Of a DNA stretch of 64,000 nt, positions 26,504 through 35,149 are shown one piece after another. Below the pieces are notes generated by a model, which saw only the letters and a list, made by a program, of their open reading frames with translations, was not told where the DNA came from and made no database searches. Within the stretch, counting starts at the first letter, position 1; each line of letters begins with the position of its first letter. This DNA is from Nocardia sp. XZ_19_385 (GTDB lineage Bacteria > Actinomycetota > Actinomycetes > Mycobacteriales > Mycobacteriaceae). A program made the translations under genes and the position numbers. The stretch spans positions 372,001-436,000 of the forward strand of contig NZ_JACVEE010000001.1 in assembly GCF_015355755.1 (NCBI RefSeq), written 5' to 3'.

Positions 26504-26539
26504 GAGTACATCGTACCCTATTATGGGTACAACGTACCC
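26504..26539. promoter_or_regulatory. Tandem TetR operators
   Basis: GGGTACAACGTACCC (26525-26539) is a perfect 6-3-6 palindrome. GAGTACATCGTACCC (26504-26518) is the same site with one mismatch. Centres are 21 bases apart, two helical turns, allowing two dimers on one face. They lie between the DrrAB-like operon and the TetR gene and could control both. Confidence 0.7.
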
Positions 26540-26570
26540 AGTTAATTTCGATTCGATTAGGCTGACCCCC

Positions 26571-27314
26571 ATGACCAGCACGGAAACCAGCGGCAGCGGA
26601 GATATCGCGCGCACCCTAGACCTGCTGTGGGACAACGGCCCCCGCCCCAGTCGCGGCCCGAAGCCCGGGCTCACGCTGGATCAGATCGTCGAGGCCGCCG
26701 TGCGGGTGGCCGACACCGAGGGGCTGGGCGCGGTCACGATGCGCCGGGTCGCGACCGAGCTCGGCATCGGCACCATGACGCTGTACCGGTACCTGCCCGG
26801 CAAGGGCGAGTTGCTCGATCTGATGCTGGACCGGGTGCAGCAGCCGACGCCGGCCGACCACGGCGCGCCCGGCTGGCGGGCCGCGCTCGAGCGCATGGCC
26901 TACGAGACGCTCACGCTCTACCGCCGCCACCCGTGGCTGATCCAGGTCAACCAGACTCGGCCGATCATGGGCCCCGCGGCGATCCAAGGCATGGAACTGA
27001 TCCTGGGACAGATCAAACCGATGGGATTGACCGACCAGGAACTGATCGGCGTCGTCGTCACCGTCGACGGGTATGTCACCGGCGCGGCCCGCAGCCAGCT
27101 CTATCACGAGGAAGCCGAGCGCAAATCCGGCCTCACCGACGCCGAATTCTGGGAGGCGCAGCTGCCGGTCTTGGAGCGCGAACTGGCCTCGGGAAAGTAT
27201 CCGCTGATGGCGACCCTGTCCGAGGACGCGTTCGACCAGAGCTTCGACCACTTCGGATTCGGGCTGCAAAGCATCCTCGACGGGTTCGAGGTGCTGGTGA
27301 ATCGGCGGGCCTGA
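26571..27314 (+). CDS. TetR/AcrR-family regulator
   Basis: 247 residues from the ATG at 26571; the frame open from 26523 overlaps the operator and is not used. The helix-turn-helix is at about residues 30-75 (LDQIVEAAVRVADTEGLGAVTMRRVA, then GIGTMTLYRYLPGKGELLDLM). The ligand domain contains RHPWLIQVNQTRP, as in the TetR_C group that controls DrrAB-type exporters. Convergent with the NmrA-like gene, two bases between the stops. Confidence 0.87.
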   Translation: MTSTETSGSGDIARTLDLLWDNGPRPSRGPKPGLTLDQIVEAAVRVADTEGLGAVTMRRVATELGIGTMTLYRYLPGKGELLDLMLDRVQQPTPADHGAPGWRAALERMAYETLTLYRRHPWLIQVNQTRPIMGPAAIQGMELILGQIKPMGLTDQELIGVVVTVDGYVTGAARSQLYHEEAERKSGLTDAEFWEAQLPVLERELASGKYPLMATLSEDAFDQSFDHFGFGLQSILDGFEVLVNRRA

Positions 27315-27316
27315 GA

Positions 27317-28120
27317 CTACTGAAAGCGCTGCGCGTTCTCGGCCACCCACTGCTCGAAAGTGCGGGCGGGACGGCCGGTTACCCGTTCGACCGTATCCAC
27401 GACGGTCGCCGATTCGGCCGGCGGCGCGGCGTACCAGCCGATGACGTACTCGGCGTCCTCCCGGGAGACGCCGGTGGCCATCAGCCGGTCGACTGCCTGC
27501 TCGTGGGTCATCGGGACGAAGGCGATCTCACGCCCGGCCGCCCGAGACAGCAGCGCGATGCGTTCCCGCGGTGTCAGCGCCTGGGGTCCGGTGAGGTTGT
27601 ACGCGCGGCCTGAGCGACCGTCTTCGAGCAGAGCGACCGCGGCCACCGCGCCGATGTCGGCCTCGTGCACGAGCGCGCTCGGGAGGTCGTAGGGTTCGCG
27701 GACTACACCCTCGGCGCGAATCGAATCGACCCAGTTCAGGGTGTTGGACATGAATTCCTGCGGCTCCACGCGGGTCCACTCCACACCCGAGTCGGCGATC
27801 GCCTCCTCGGTCGGTCCGACCGCGCCGCCCCACACCACGGTGATGCGCCGGACGCCGGAATCGACGGCCCGCTGGACCAGTTCCGGCCCCACTTCGGCGA
27901 GACCCGCCGTCACGGTGACGTGCAATCGGTCGATGCCCTCGAAGGAGACCGTCTTCGGCGCGGTGTGCGTACCCTCGACCAGTTCGACGCCCGACGGCAG
28001 AACCTGTACGGCCGCAGCGGGACTGCGCGTCAGCGCGCGGACCTTCTCCCCGCGCTCGAGCAGTTCTCGCACCACGTGGCGGCCAGTGTTTCCGGTGGCG
28101 CCGGTAACCAGTGTCGTCAT
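27317..28120 (-). CDS. NmrA-like NAD(P)-binding protein (SDR atypical)
   Basis: 267 residues. N-terminal NAD(P) motif TGATGNTGRHVV (residues 6-17), then ALTRSPA. The catalytic Tyr-x3-Lys of classical SDRs is not evident, as in the NmrA/QOR2 group of quinone reductases and redox sensors. RBS AAAGGA precedes the ATG at 28120. A SoxR-type promoter upstream suggests induction by redox-cycling compounds. Confidence 0.82.
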   Translation of the reverse strand: MTTLVTGATGNTGRHVVRELLERGEKVRALTRSPAAAVQVLPSGVELVEGTHTAPKTVSFEGIDRLHVTVTAGLAEVGPELVQRAVDSGVRRITVVWGGAVGPTEEAIADSGVEWTRVEPQEFMSNTLNWVDSIRAEGVVREPYDLPSALVHEADIGAVAAVALLEDGRSGRAYNLTGPQALTPRERIALLSRAAGREIAFVPMTHEQAVDRLMATGVSREDAEYVIGWYAAPPAESATVVDTVERVTGRPARTFEQWVAENAQRFQ

Positions 28121-28145
28121 TGTCGAAATCCTTTCGTCGCACGCG

Positions 28146-28176
28146 ACGCTAGGACCTCAACAATGCTCGAGGTCAA
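28146..28176 (-). promoter_or_regulatory. SoxR-type promoter of the NmrA-like gene
   Basis: Read on the minus strand: TTGACC (28176-28171), exactly 19 bases, then TAGCGT (28151-28146). The spacer and -35 hold the dyad GACCTC-N10-GAGGTC. The 18-base box CCTCGAGCATTGTTGAGG shares both outer half-sites (12 of 18 positions) with the E. coli soxS operator. MerR-family activators use such 19-base spacers. Confidence 0.6.
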
Positions 28177-28182
28177 GAAGCG

Positions 28183-29292
28183 TTAGGCAGATACGACTTT
28201 CACGACATCGATGCCGAGCGCCGCGGCGACCCTGGAAGCTGCGGCGTCGAGTTTCTTAGCGGGCGGTTTCGCGCCGTCGAACATCGACACAACCAAGTTG
28301 CCGCCGTCCCTCTCCCAGGTACCCGCGATGCGGCCGTCGACCACGACGAGCGGGGCGATCCAACCCGCTGTCCTGCTGACATCGGATCGGTGTGCGGCGG
28401 GCAGCAATTCGGTGTCCTTGGTGCCGGGACCGAGGACGTACTGGTCGAAGGCGCCCAGGAAGTGGACCGACTTCTGGGGCTGCACGGCGGCGAGTTCGTC
28501 GGCGTGCTCGGCGCGGATGTAGGCCTTGGTGCCCTCGATATCGACTTGCGTGAGAGCGTCACCCAAGTCCGAGAACCAGCCGCGGACAGCGGGTTTGCGG
28601 TTGTTGTTGCGACTGAGCCAGCCGTCGAAGGCATCCGGGGTGGCCGGGCCGTACGCGCCGAGATAGGCGGTGACGGCGGCGGGGGCCGCCGCGTCCGGTT
28701 CGGGGAGGCTCTTCCAGCCCGCAATCAGCTTGGCGGGGGTGGTGAAGGTGACCCGATTGCCCTGTGCCGCACCGTGACACAGCGCGCCCTGCCAGGCCAG
28801 CGGCTTGAGTAAAGCGCCCCAACCGGACTTCAGCTCCTCCCCCATTTTGTGGAACGCCTTGTCCGCGAGCAGGGCTTCGACCAGCTCGTCACGAGTCAGC
28901 GCCTTGTTCTCCAGGATTTGCGAAACGGCCGCGGTGAGCGCCTCGACCTCGGCTGGGGTAGCGCCGAAAGTCTTTTGCCAGGAGGGCTTTTCCCAGATCC
29001 GCGTCGCGGCCATCAGCGGCAGGAAGGCAGCGGCCGATTCGGGGGTCAGCGCGTGCAGCGTCCCGCGCATGGCCCAGGTCTTGAACAGCGTGCCCTTCGA
29101 GAGGGCTTGGGAGAGGGCTCCGGACTTGGGAGTCTTACGGCGCAGCGCCACCGCGGCTTCCGCGGCCGAACCGACTTGGGTCTGCACGCCGCAGAGTCGT
29201 TCGACGATGACGGGCACCTGCGCCGAGGTCGGATCCGAGATGTACTGGCGTGCCAGCCGCCACGTGAACACCTGATCCCAGCTGACCTGCAC
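28183..29292 (-). CDS. Winged-helix protein of the HTH_42/AlkZ-like family
   Basis: 369 residues. The family stretch near the N-terminus is ERLCGVQTQVGSAAEAAVALR; its QTQ occupies the place of the catalytic Q-hydrophobic-Q/D motif of AlkZ-type DNA glycosylases, which remove crosslinks and bulky alkyl lesions. Further landmarks are TWAMRGTLHAL, GALLKPLAWQGALCHG, LGAYGPATPDAF and FLGAFDQYVLG. Most actinobacterial members are untested; a DNA-repair role is inferred from the family. Confidence 0.8.
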   Translation of the reverse strand: MQVSWDQVFTWRLARQYISDPTSAQVPVIVERLCGVQTQVGSAAEAAVALRRKTPKSGALSQALSKGTLFKTWAMRGTLHALTPESAAAFLPLMAATRIWEKPSWQKTFGATPAEVEALTAAVSQILENKALTRDELVEALLADKAFHKMGEELKSGWGALLKPLAWQGALCHGAAQGNRVTFTTPAKLIAGWKSLPEPDAAAPAAVTAYLGAYGPATPDAFDGWLSRNNNRKPAVRGWFSDLGDALTQVDIEGTKAYIRAEHADELAAVQPQKSVHFLGAFDQYVLGPGTKDTELLPAAHRSDVSRTAGWIAPLVVVDGRIAGTWERDGGNLVVSMFDGAKPPAKKLDAAASRVAAALGIDVVKVVSA

Positions 29293-29327
29293 CGCCGCCT
29301 CCTCGCTCGACTAGAGCCTACTTCCGA

Positions 29328-29702
29328 TCAGCGCGGCGCCTGCCGGGCGGTGACGCGCCGTAAGGCCGCGCGCAGACCCGCCGATTCCTCGGCGCTGATC
29401 TGATCGACGAAGTAGCTCAGCACCAGATCCGAGCGGCCGCCGGACTCCAGCGCTTCCAGCATCACCCGCGCGCTGTGTTCCTCCCGGGTCACCGTCGGCC
29501 AGTACCGGTAGGCCTTGCCGGCGCGCTCACGCGCCAGCCAGCCCTTGCGATGCAGATTGTCCATGGTGGACATGACGGTGGTGTAGGCGATCTCGCGTTC
29601 GGCGCTGAGTTCCTCGTAGAAGTCGCGCACCGTGCTGTGCTCGGAATCCCGATCCCAGATCCGGTCCATGATCACGGCTTCCAAATCTCCGAATCCACGC
29701 AC
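29328..29702 (-). CDS. BlaI/MecI/CopY-family repressor
   Basis: 124 residues from the GTG at 29702, nine bases after GAGGGAG; homology begins there (GFGDLEAVIMDRIWD). The GTG at 29723 would add seven residues. The winged helix includes VRDFYEEL and IAYTTVMSTMDNLHRKGWL, and RERAGKAYRYWP forms the wing. BlaI proteins are inactivated by cleavage by a BlaR/MecR protease sensor; no M56 protease gene is next to it here, so its sensor is elsewhere or absent. Confidence 0.87.
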   Translation of the reverse strand: MRGFGDLEAVIMDRIWDRDSEHSTVRDFYEELSAEREIAYTTVMSTMDNLHRKGWLARERAGKAYRYWPTVTREEHSARVMLEALESGGRSDLVLSYFVDQISAEESAGLRAALRRVTARQAPR

Positions 29703-29762
29703 CGTGCCTAACTCCCTCACCACTGATCATCTTGCCGCCAGAGTACCGACCGTACGGCATTC

Positions 29763-29781
29763 CTACGGACTCGAACCGTAG
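29763..29781. promoter_or_regulatory. Dyad between blaI-like and dinB
   Basis: CTACGG (29763-29768) and CCGTAG (29776-29781) flank 7 bases; a CCGTACGG palindrome lies just before (29750-29757). Placed upstream of the BlaI-type gene, it may be its autoregulatory site, but it does not have the TACA...TGTA core of the staphylococcal operators. Confidence 0.3.
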
Positions 29782-29817
29782 ATTCCGCCGAGCCGATTCC
29801 CTCCACGCGCGAGATAT

Positions 29818-29833
29818 GCGAACATATGTTCGA
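29818..29833. promoter_or_regulatory. SOS (LexA) box upstream of dinB
   Basis: GCGAACATATGTTCGA matches the actinobacterial SOS consensus TCGAAC-N4-GTTCGA at 11 of 12 defined positions, and CGAACATATGTTCG is a perfect palindrome. It lies 31 bases before the dinB ATG. Confidence 0.8.
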
Positions 29834-29864
29834 TCGAATGCCGGCGCGACGAGGAGGGCTTCCC

Positions 29865-31091
29865 ATGACAGACGAATCCCGCGGCCACCCGCGCATCCAG
29901 GCCCGGGCCGAGGCCACGATCCTGCACGCCGACCTCGACTCCTTCTACGCCTCGGTCGAACAGCGCGACGATCCGCGGCTGCGCGGGAAGCCGGTGATCG
30001 TCGGCGGCGGTGTGGTTTTGGCGGCCAGCTACGAAGCGAAAGCGTTCGGGATTCGGACGCCGATGAACGGCGGGCAGGCGATCCGGCTGTGCCCGCACGC
30101 CATTGTCGTGCCGCCGCGCATGAGCGCCTACGCCGAGGCGAGCAAAGCGGTGTTCGAGGTCTTCCGGGACACCACGCCGATCGTCGAGGGCATCTCCATC
30201 GACGAGGCGTTCCTCGATGTCGGCGGATTGCGCCGGATCGCGGGCGAGCCGGTGGCGATCGCGCAGCGGCTGCGCGCGGACATCCGCGACCGGGTCGGCC
30301 TGCCCATTTCGGTCGGCATCGCGCGCACCAAGTTCCTCGCCAAGGTCGCGAGTGCGGTGGCCAAGCCCGACGGCCTGCGCCTGGTCCCGCCTGACGGCGA
30401 ATTGGATTTCCTGCATCCGCTGCCTGTCGAAAGGCTGTGGGGCGTAGGCGATGTCACTGCGGCGAAACTGCACGAGCACGGCATCACCCGGATCGCTCAG
30501 CTGGCCGAACTGGGCGAGAGTCCGCTGCGCGCCATCGTCGGTCCCGCCGCTGCCCGGCATCTGTTCGCCCTGTCGATGGCCCTCGACCCACGGCGGGTCG
30601 AAACCGGCCGCCGGCGACGCTCGATCGGCGCGCAACGCGCCCTCGGACGCAACCACCGCCCACCCGAGGAAATCGAGGCCTACCTGCACGGCCTCACCGA
30701 CCGGCTCGGCCGCCGCCTGCGCGCGGCCGACCGCGTGTGCCGAACGGTGGTGCTGCGCATGCGTTTCGACGATTTCAGCCGCGCGACCCGCTCGCACACG
30801 CTGCCCGAAGCCACCGATTCCACCGCCACGATCCTGTCCACCGCGCGCACCTTGCTCGCGACGGCCACGCCAATGATCTCCGAGCGCGGCCTCACCCTGA
30901 TCGGCCTCGCGCTGACGAATCTCGAGGATGCGGACACGGCGCAACTGACCCTGCCGCTGGAGTCGCGCGCCGACAACACCCTGGACGCGACGCTCGACGA
31001 TCTGCGCCGCCGCTTCGGCTCGGCCGCGGTTACCCGTGCGGCGCTGCTGCACCGCGGCGAGGGCATTTCCGTTCCGCTGCTTCCGGACTGA
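29865..31091 (+). CDS. dinB: DNA polymerase IV (Y-family translesion polymerase)
   Basis: 408 residues. Y-family landmarks: HADLDSFYASVEQRDDP (first catalytic Asp), YEAKAFGIRTPM, and GISIDEAFLDV (catalytic Asp-Glu); then GIARTKFLAKVAS, the little finger and a C-terminal region without a clear beta-clamp QL(S/P)LF motif beyond QLTLPL. GAGGAGG precedes the ATG at 29865; the ATG at 29826 lies inside the LexA box and is rejected. The SOS box suggests damage induction. Confidence 0.9.
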   Translation: MTDESRGHPRIQARAEATILHADLDSFYASVEQRDDPRLRGKPVIVGGGVVLAASYEAKAFGIRTPMNGGQAIRLCPHAIVVPPRMSAYAEASKAVFEVFRDTTPIVEGISIDEAFLDVGGLRRIAGEPVAIAQRLRADIRDRVGLPISVGIARTKFLAKVASAVAKPDGLRLVPPDGELDFLHPLPVERLWGVGDVTAAKLHEHGITRIAQLAELGESPLRAIVGPAAARHLFALSMALDPRRVETGRRRRSIGAQRALGRNHRPPEEIEAYLHGLTDRLGRRLRAADRVCRTVVLRMRFDDFSRATRSHTLPEATDSTATILSTARTLLATATPMISERGLTLIGLALTNLEDADTAQLTLPLESRADNTLDATLDDLRRRFGSAAVTRAALLHRGEGISVPLLPD

Positions 31092-31098
31092 GCACGGC

Positions 31099-32619
31099 TC
31101 AGTGCGCGGCCAGGTGACCCGACAGCCGCTCGTGCCGTTTCTCGGAAGCTTCGTTCAAACCGATGATCTCCACCCGCTTGCCTTTGGCGGCGTACTTGGT
31201 GGTGATGGCGTCGAGGGTGGCCACGGTGGAGGCGTCCCAGATGTGCGCCTCGGACATGTCGATCACGACATTGGGCGGATCGCCGAGGTAGTCGAACTGG
31301 TACACGAGATCGTTGCTGGAAGCGAAGAACAACTCCCCGCGCACCTTGTACACGCGGGTATCGACAGCGCCGTCCTGATCGATGTCGGCGTCACCGATCT
31401 TGTCGACCTCGGTGAAGTGCGCGACCCGGTGCGCGAAGGCGACCATGGCCGTCAGCACACCGGCGATGACGCCGTAGGCGAGATTATGGGTGGCCACGGT
31501 CACCGCGACGGTGACGAGCATGACAGTGGTTTCGGCGATCGGCATGCGGCGCAACGTCTTCGGGGCGATCGAATGCCAGTCCATGGTCCCCACCGAAACC
31601 ATGATCATGACCGCGACCAGTGCAGCCATCGGGATCTGACCGACCAGTCCACCGAGGCCCACCACGAGGATCAGCAGGAACACTCCGGCCAGGAAGGTGG
31701 AGATACGGGTCCGGGCGCCGGACACCTTCACATTGATCATGGTCTGGCCGATCATCGCGCAACCGCCCATACCGCCGAAAAATCCGGTGACGATGTTGGC
31801 GATGCCTTGGCCCCAGCCCTCACGGGTCTTGTCGGAGCGGCTGTCGGTGATGTCGTCGACCAGTTTCGCGGTCATCAACGATTCCAGCAGGCCGACCAGC
31901 GCCATCGCCAGCGCGTAGGGCGCGATGATCCGCAAGGTGTCCAGAGTCAGCGGCACGTCCGGGATCAACCACGACGGCAGGCTCGACGGCAACTCGCCCT
32001 CGTCGGCGACATCGGGCACGTTCAGTGCGAACACCATGGTGAGGGCGGTGAGCGCGACAATGGCCACCAGCGGGGCCGGAACCACGGTGGTCAGCTTGGG
32101 CAGCAGCACCATGACCGCGATCGCCACCGCGAGCATCGGATACACCAGCCACGGCACACCGATCAGATGCGGCAGCTGCGCCAGGAAGATCAAGATGGCC
32201 AGCGCGTTCACGAAGCCCACCATCACGCTGCGCGGGATGAATCGCATCAGCTTCGCCACCCCGGCTACGCTCAGCACGATCTGCAGCAGACCGGCGACGA
32301 TCACCGTCGCGATCAGGTAGTCGACGCCGTGCTCACGCACCACCGGCGCGATGACGAGCGCGACCGCGCCGGTGGCCGCGGAAATCATGGCCGGGCGGCC
32401 GCCGGTGATCGCGATCGTCACGGCCATGGTGAACGAGGCGAACAGGCCCAGCCGCGGATCGACCCCGGCGATGATGGAGAACGAAATCGCCTCCGGGATC
32501 AGGGCGAGGGCGACAACCAGACCGGCCAGCACCTCCACCCGCAGCCGTTTCGGGCTGCGCAGCGCGGCCAGCACCGAGGTATCTGGCGCGCCGCCGGTCC
32601 GCTCTGTCGTCGACACCAT
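31099..32619 (-). CDS. SulP-family anion transporter
   Basis: 506 residues: about 11-12 hydrophobic segments, the SulP landmarks [18 protein letters not shown] and [18 protein letters not shown] near the start, and a C-terminal STAS domain ending about residue 495 ([20 protein letters not shown]). GGAG is five bases before the ATG at 32619; the ATG at 32634 has no such site. SulP proteins move sulfate, bicarbonate or other anions; the substrate is not readable. Bicarbonate is of interest because of the Rubisco operon 6 kb away, but there is no direct link. Confidence 0.85.
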   Translation of the reverse strand: MVSTTERTGGAPDTSVLAALRSPKRLRVEVLAGLVVALALIPEAISFSIIAGVDPRLGLFASFTMAVTIAITGGRPAMISAATGAVALVIAPVVREHGVDYLIATVIVAGLLQIVLSVAGVAKLMRFIPRSVMVGFVNALAILIFLAQLPHLIGVPWLVYPMLAVAIAVMVLLPKLTTVVPAPLVAIVALTALTMVFALNVPDVADEGELPSSLPSWLIPDVPLTLDTLRIIAPYALAMALVGLLESLMTAKLVDDITDSRSDKTREGWGQGIANIVTGFFGGMGGCAMIGQTMINVKVSGARTRISTFLAGVFLLILVVGLGGLVGQIPMAALVAVMIMVSVGTMDWHSIAPKTLRRMPIAETTVMLVTVAVTVATHNLAYGVIAGVLTAMVAFAHRVAHFTEVDKIGDADIDQDGAVDTRVYKVRGELFFASSNDLVYQFDYLGDPPNVVIDMSEAHIWDASTVATLDAITTKYAAKGKRVEIIGLNEASEKRHERLSGHLAAH

Positions 32620-32800
32620 TCGAACTCCGTTCACCGATTCCGCGCACCCGGGGCAGCGCCGAACCGGTCAGGCCGGTCGACGGGAAGCATGGGAGCCGAG
32701 CGGTGTGGCAACCAGCAATCGCCCAGCGACGGTGAACCTACCGTTTCGGGCAGGCAGGTTCACAATGCCGTCGGCAACGGAGTGGCGCGGGTCTCAGCGA

Positions 32801-33967
32801 CTACAGGCGCTCGATGATGACCGCGTTGGCGAGTCCGCCTGCCTCACACATGGTTTGGAGGGCGTAGCGGCCGCCGGTCTGCTCCAAGTGGTTGAGCATG
32901 GTGGCGAGGATGCGGGTGCCCGACGCACCCAGCGGATGACCGAGGGCGATGGCGCCGCCGCGCGGGTTCAGCTTGGCGGGGTCGGCATCGAGGTCGTGCT
33001 GCCAAACCAGCGGCACGGGAGCGAAGGCCTCGTTCACTTCGTAGGCGTCGATGTCGTCGATCGTCAGGCCGCCCTTGGCCAGGGCCTTGCGGGTGGCCGG
33101 GATGACGGCGGTGAGCATGAGCAGCGGGTCGTCGCCGGTGACGGCGAAGGAGTGGAAGCGGGCGCGCGGGCGCAGGCCGAGCTGGTTGGCCTTCTCCTCG
33201 CTCATGATCAGTGCGGCCGAGGCGCCGTCGGTGAGCGGCGAGGAATTGCCCGGGGTGATCGACCAGTCGATCTCGGGGAAGCGCTGCTTCATCGCCTCGT
33301 CGACGAACGCGGGGCGCAGCCCGGCCAACCCTTCCGGAGTGGTGGTGGCGCGGATGGTTTCGTCGGCGGTGAGGGTGCCCGCGGCGACGAGTTCGTTGTC
33401 GAAGCCGCCGGCGGCGGCGGTTTCGGCGGCCAGCCGGTGCGAGCGGGCGGCGAACGCGTCCAGGGTTTCCCGGTCCAGCTTCCAGCGCTGGGTGATGATT
33501 TCCGCCGCAATGCCCTGCTGGATCAGGCCTTCCGGGAAGCGATGCGCGATCGGGCCGCGGTTGGCGTCCTTGCCCTGGGCGTTGGAGAACATCGGCACCC
33601 GGCTCATCGACTCCACGCCGCAGGCGATGGCGATGTCATAGGCGCCGGCGAGCACGCCCTGCGCCGCGAAATGCGCTGCCTGCTGCGAGGATCCGCACTG
33701 CCGGTCCACGGTGGTGGCGGGCACCGATTCCGGGAAGCCCGCCGCCAGCACCGCGGTGCGCGAGATATTGAACGCCTGCTCGCCGCTCTGCGTGACGCAT
33801 CCGCCGATCACATCGTCGACCAGCGCCGGGTCCAGGTCATTGCGCTCGATCAGCGCTTCCAGGACGCCCGACAGCAGCGTTGCCGGATGCACATCCGACA
33901 GTCCCCCACCGGGTTTCCCCTTTCCCGAGGGCGTGCGAACAATGTCGACGATGACGGCGGAAGTCAT
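32801..33967 (-). CDS. Thiolase (acetyl-CoA C-acyltransferase)
   Basis: 388 residues from the ATG at 33967; the longer frame upstream has no thiolase similarity. Nucleophilic Cys in VDRQCGSSQQA, NEAFAPVP, GHPLGASG (catalytic His) and the final Cys in TMCEAGGLANA, where most thiolases have CxGGG. This CEAGG form is seen in actinobacterial acyl-CoA thiolases of fatty acid or steroid side-chain breakdown. Cleaves 3-ketoacyl-CoA with CoA; chain preference unknown. Confidence 0.87.
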   Translation of the reverse strand: MTSAVIVDIVRTPSGKGKPGGGLSDVHPATLLSGVLEALIERNDLDPALVDDVIGGCVTQSGEQAFNISRTAVLAAGFPESVPATTVDRQCGSSQQAAHFAAQGVLAGAYDIAIACGVESMSRVPMFSNAQGKDANRGPIAHRFPEGLIQQGIAAEIITQRWKLDRETLDAFAARSHRLAAETAAAGGFDNELVAAGTLTADETIRATTTPEGLAGLRPAFVDEAMKQRFPEIDWSITPGNSSPLTDGASAALIMSEEKANQLGLRPRARFHSFAVTGDDPLLMLTAVIPATRKALAKGGLTIDDIDAYEVNEAFAPVPLVWQHDLDADPAKLNPRGGAIALGHPLGASGTRILATMLNHLEQTGGRYALQTMCEAGGLANAVIIERL

Positions 33968-34016
33968 GGCGGCTCCTAGCTCAGCGCTGCCGATCAGCGG
34001 GCGAACGGCGATTAAC

Positions 34017-34418
34017 TTAGCCCACCATACCGCGCGCGGCCTCTTCCTCGATACGCGGGAATTGCGCCCCCATGGCGTCGGCGAGCGCACGCGCCGCCGA
34101 CAGCGGGCGAACCATGACGGTCAGCTCGTCGATCAACCCGTTCTCGTCCAGATGCAGGAAGTCGCAGCCGTTCACGGTCTTGCCGTCCACCGTCGCCTCG
34201 AAGACCAGGGCCTGGTCTCGGCCATCGGCGCTGACGATCTCGCGGATGTAGCGGAAATCCTCGAACACTCGCAGCACGCCACGCAGAATCGCGGCGGTGA
34301 TCGGCTTCCCGGGATAGGGCTTGAACGCCACCGGACTCGTGAACACCACGTTCTCCGCCAGCGTCGCCGCCAGCGCGTCACCGTCGCGCGCCTCGATCGC
34401 CTTCTTGAAGGCCTCCAT
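34017..34418 (-). CDS. NTF2-like (SnoaL-fold) protein
   Basis: 133 residues from the ATG at 34418, with GAGGTGG five bases upstream. The much longer open frame continuing to 35279 is a shadow of the CGNR gene region. Fold landmarks: MEAFKKAIEARDGDALAATL at the N-terminus, GVLRVFEDFRYIREIVSAD in the middle and HLDENGLIDELTVMVRPL near the end. Function unknown; possible small isomerase or binding protein. Confidence 0.75.
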   Translation of the reverse strand: MEAFKKAIEARDGDALAATLAENVVFTSPVAFKPYPGKPITAAILRGVLRVFEDFRYIREIVSADGRDQALVFEATVDGKTVNGCDFLHLDENGLIDELTVMVRPLSAARALADAMGAQFPRIEEEAARGMVG

Positions 34419-34501
34419 CGCATCCACCTCGCATATGCAACTCGTTGAATAGGTAGACCTCACCCTAGCCCTGGAACCCATGCAACGGGAACCCCCAGGA
34501 A

Positions 34502-35062
34502 TCAGTCCGTCGCGGCCTTGTGGCGCTGGTAGTAGCGGGCGACGCGAGCGCGATTGCCACATCGTTCGGGGGAACACCACTGGCGGCGCGGGTGCGCGGG
34601 GAGGAAGAGCATCACACAGTCGTCGGCAGCGCAGCGTTTCAGGCGGGAGATGGACGGGCCGGTGAGCAGGTCCACGGCCGCGTCGGCCAGCGCGGCGGCC
34701 AGCCGTGCGCTCGAATTGCCTTCTCGCACAACAGTTGCCGAGAGCGTTTCGCGTGTCCAGGCGAGGCGGCGAACCGCCGGCGCGGCAGATATGGCGGCGT
34801 CGAGGCCGCGCAGGGCCGGGGCCGGAGGGCGGCGGTCGTCGAGTAGCGCGTCGAGCACGGCCGAGAGGTGTTCGCGCACACCTTGCACCGCATCCAGGTC
34901 GGCTCGGGTCGGGCGCAAGGACGCTTCGGGGAGGCGATCGGCCTGCAGGCTCAGCCATCGCCCCAGCTGTTCGGGTGTCCGCAGCAGATCGGTGCCGACC
35001 GGGCGGGTGTTCACCAGGTCCAGGGGCAGGGGTTCGCCGATCAGCGGTTCGAGCTCGGTCAC
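34502..35062 (-). CDS. CGNR zinc-finger regulator (ABATE domain)
   Basis: 186 residues from a GTG. An N-terminal ABATE domain (PLPLDLVNTRPVGTDLL) and a C-terminal CGNR zinc finger (RCAADDCVMLFLPAHPRRQWCSPERCGNRARVARYYQR) with the four Cys in order. These proteins are putative transcription regulators. Divergent from the alpha/beta hydrolase at 35150, a likely target. Confidence 0.85.
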   Translation of the reverse strand: MTELEPLIGEPLPLDLVNTRPVGTDLLRTPEQLGRWLSLQADRLPEASLRPTRADLDAVQGVREHLSAVLDALLDDRRPPAPALRGLDAAISAAPAVRRLAWTRETLSATVVREGNSSARLAAALADAAVDLLTGPSISRLKRCAADDCVMLFLPAHPRRQWCSPERCGNRARVARYYQRHKAATD

Positions 35063-35065
35063 AAA

Positions 35066-35119
35066 CTAATGGTAACTCATGGGCTTGACACATTAGCCAG
35101 TACGCGACTATTACTAATG
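35066..35119 (+). promoter_or_regulatory. Promoter and repeated half-sites for the hydrolase gene
   Basis: CTAATG (35066-35071), CATTAG (35091-35096) and CTAATG (35114-35119) recur in alternating orientation at about 25 and 23 bases, which could bind the CGNR protein. TTGACA (35085-35090), 18 bases, then TATTAC (35109-35114) form a good promoter toward the hydrolase; the last two half-sites overlap it. Confidence 0.45.
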
Positions 35120-35149
35120 CATCCAGAGCGAGAGAAAGCATGTGAAGCC

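Noticed and set aside
29328..29702. A BlaI-BlaR sensor pair
   Set aside because: No M56 protease gene is adjacent; the neighbour is dinB.
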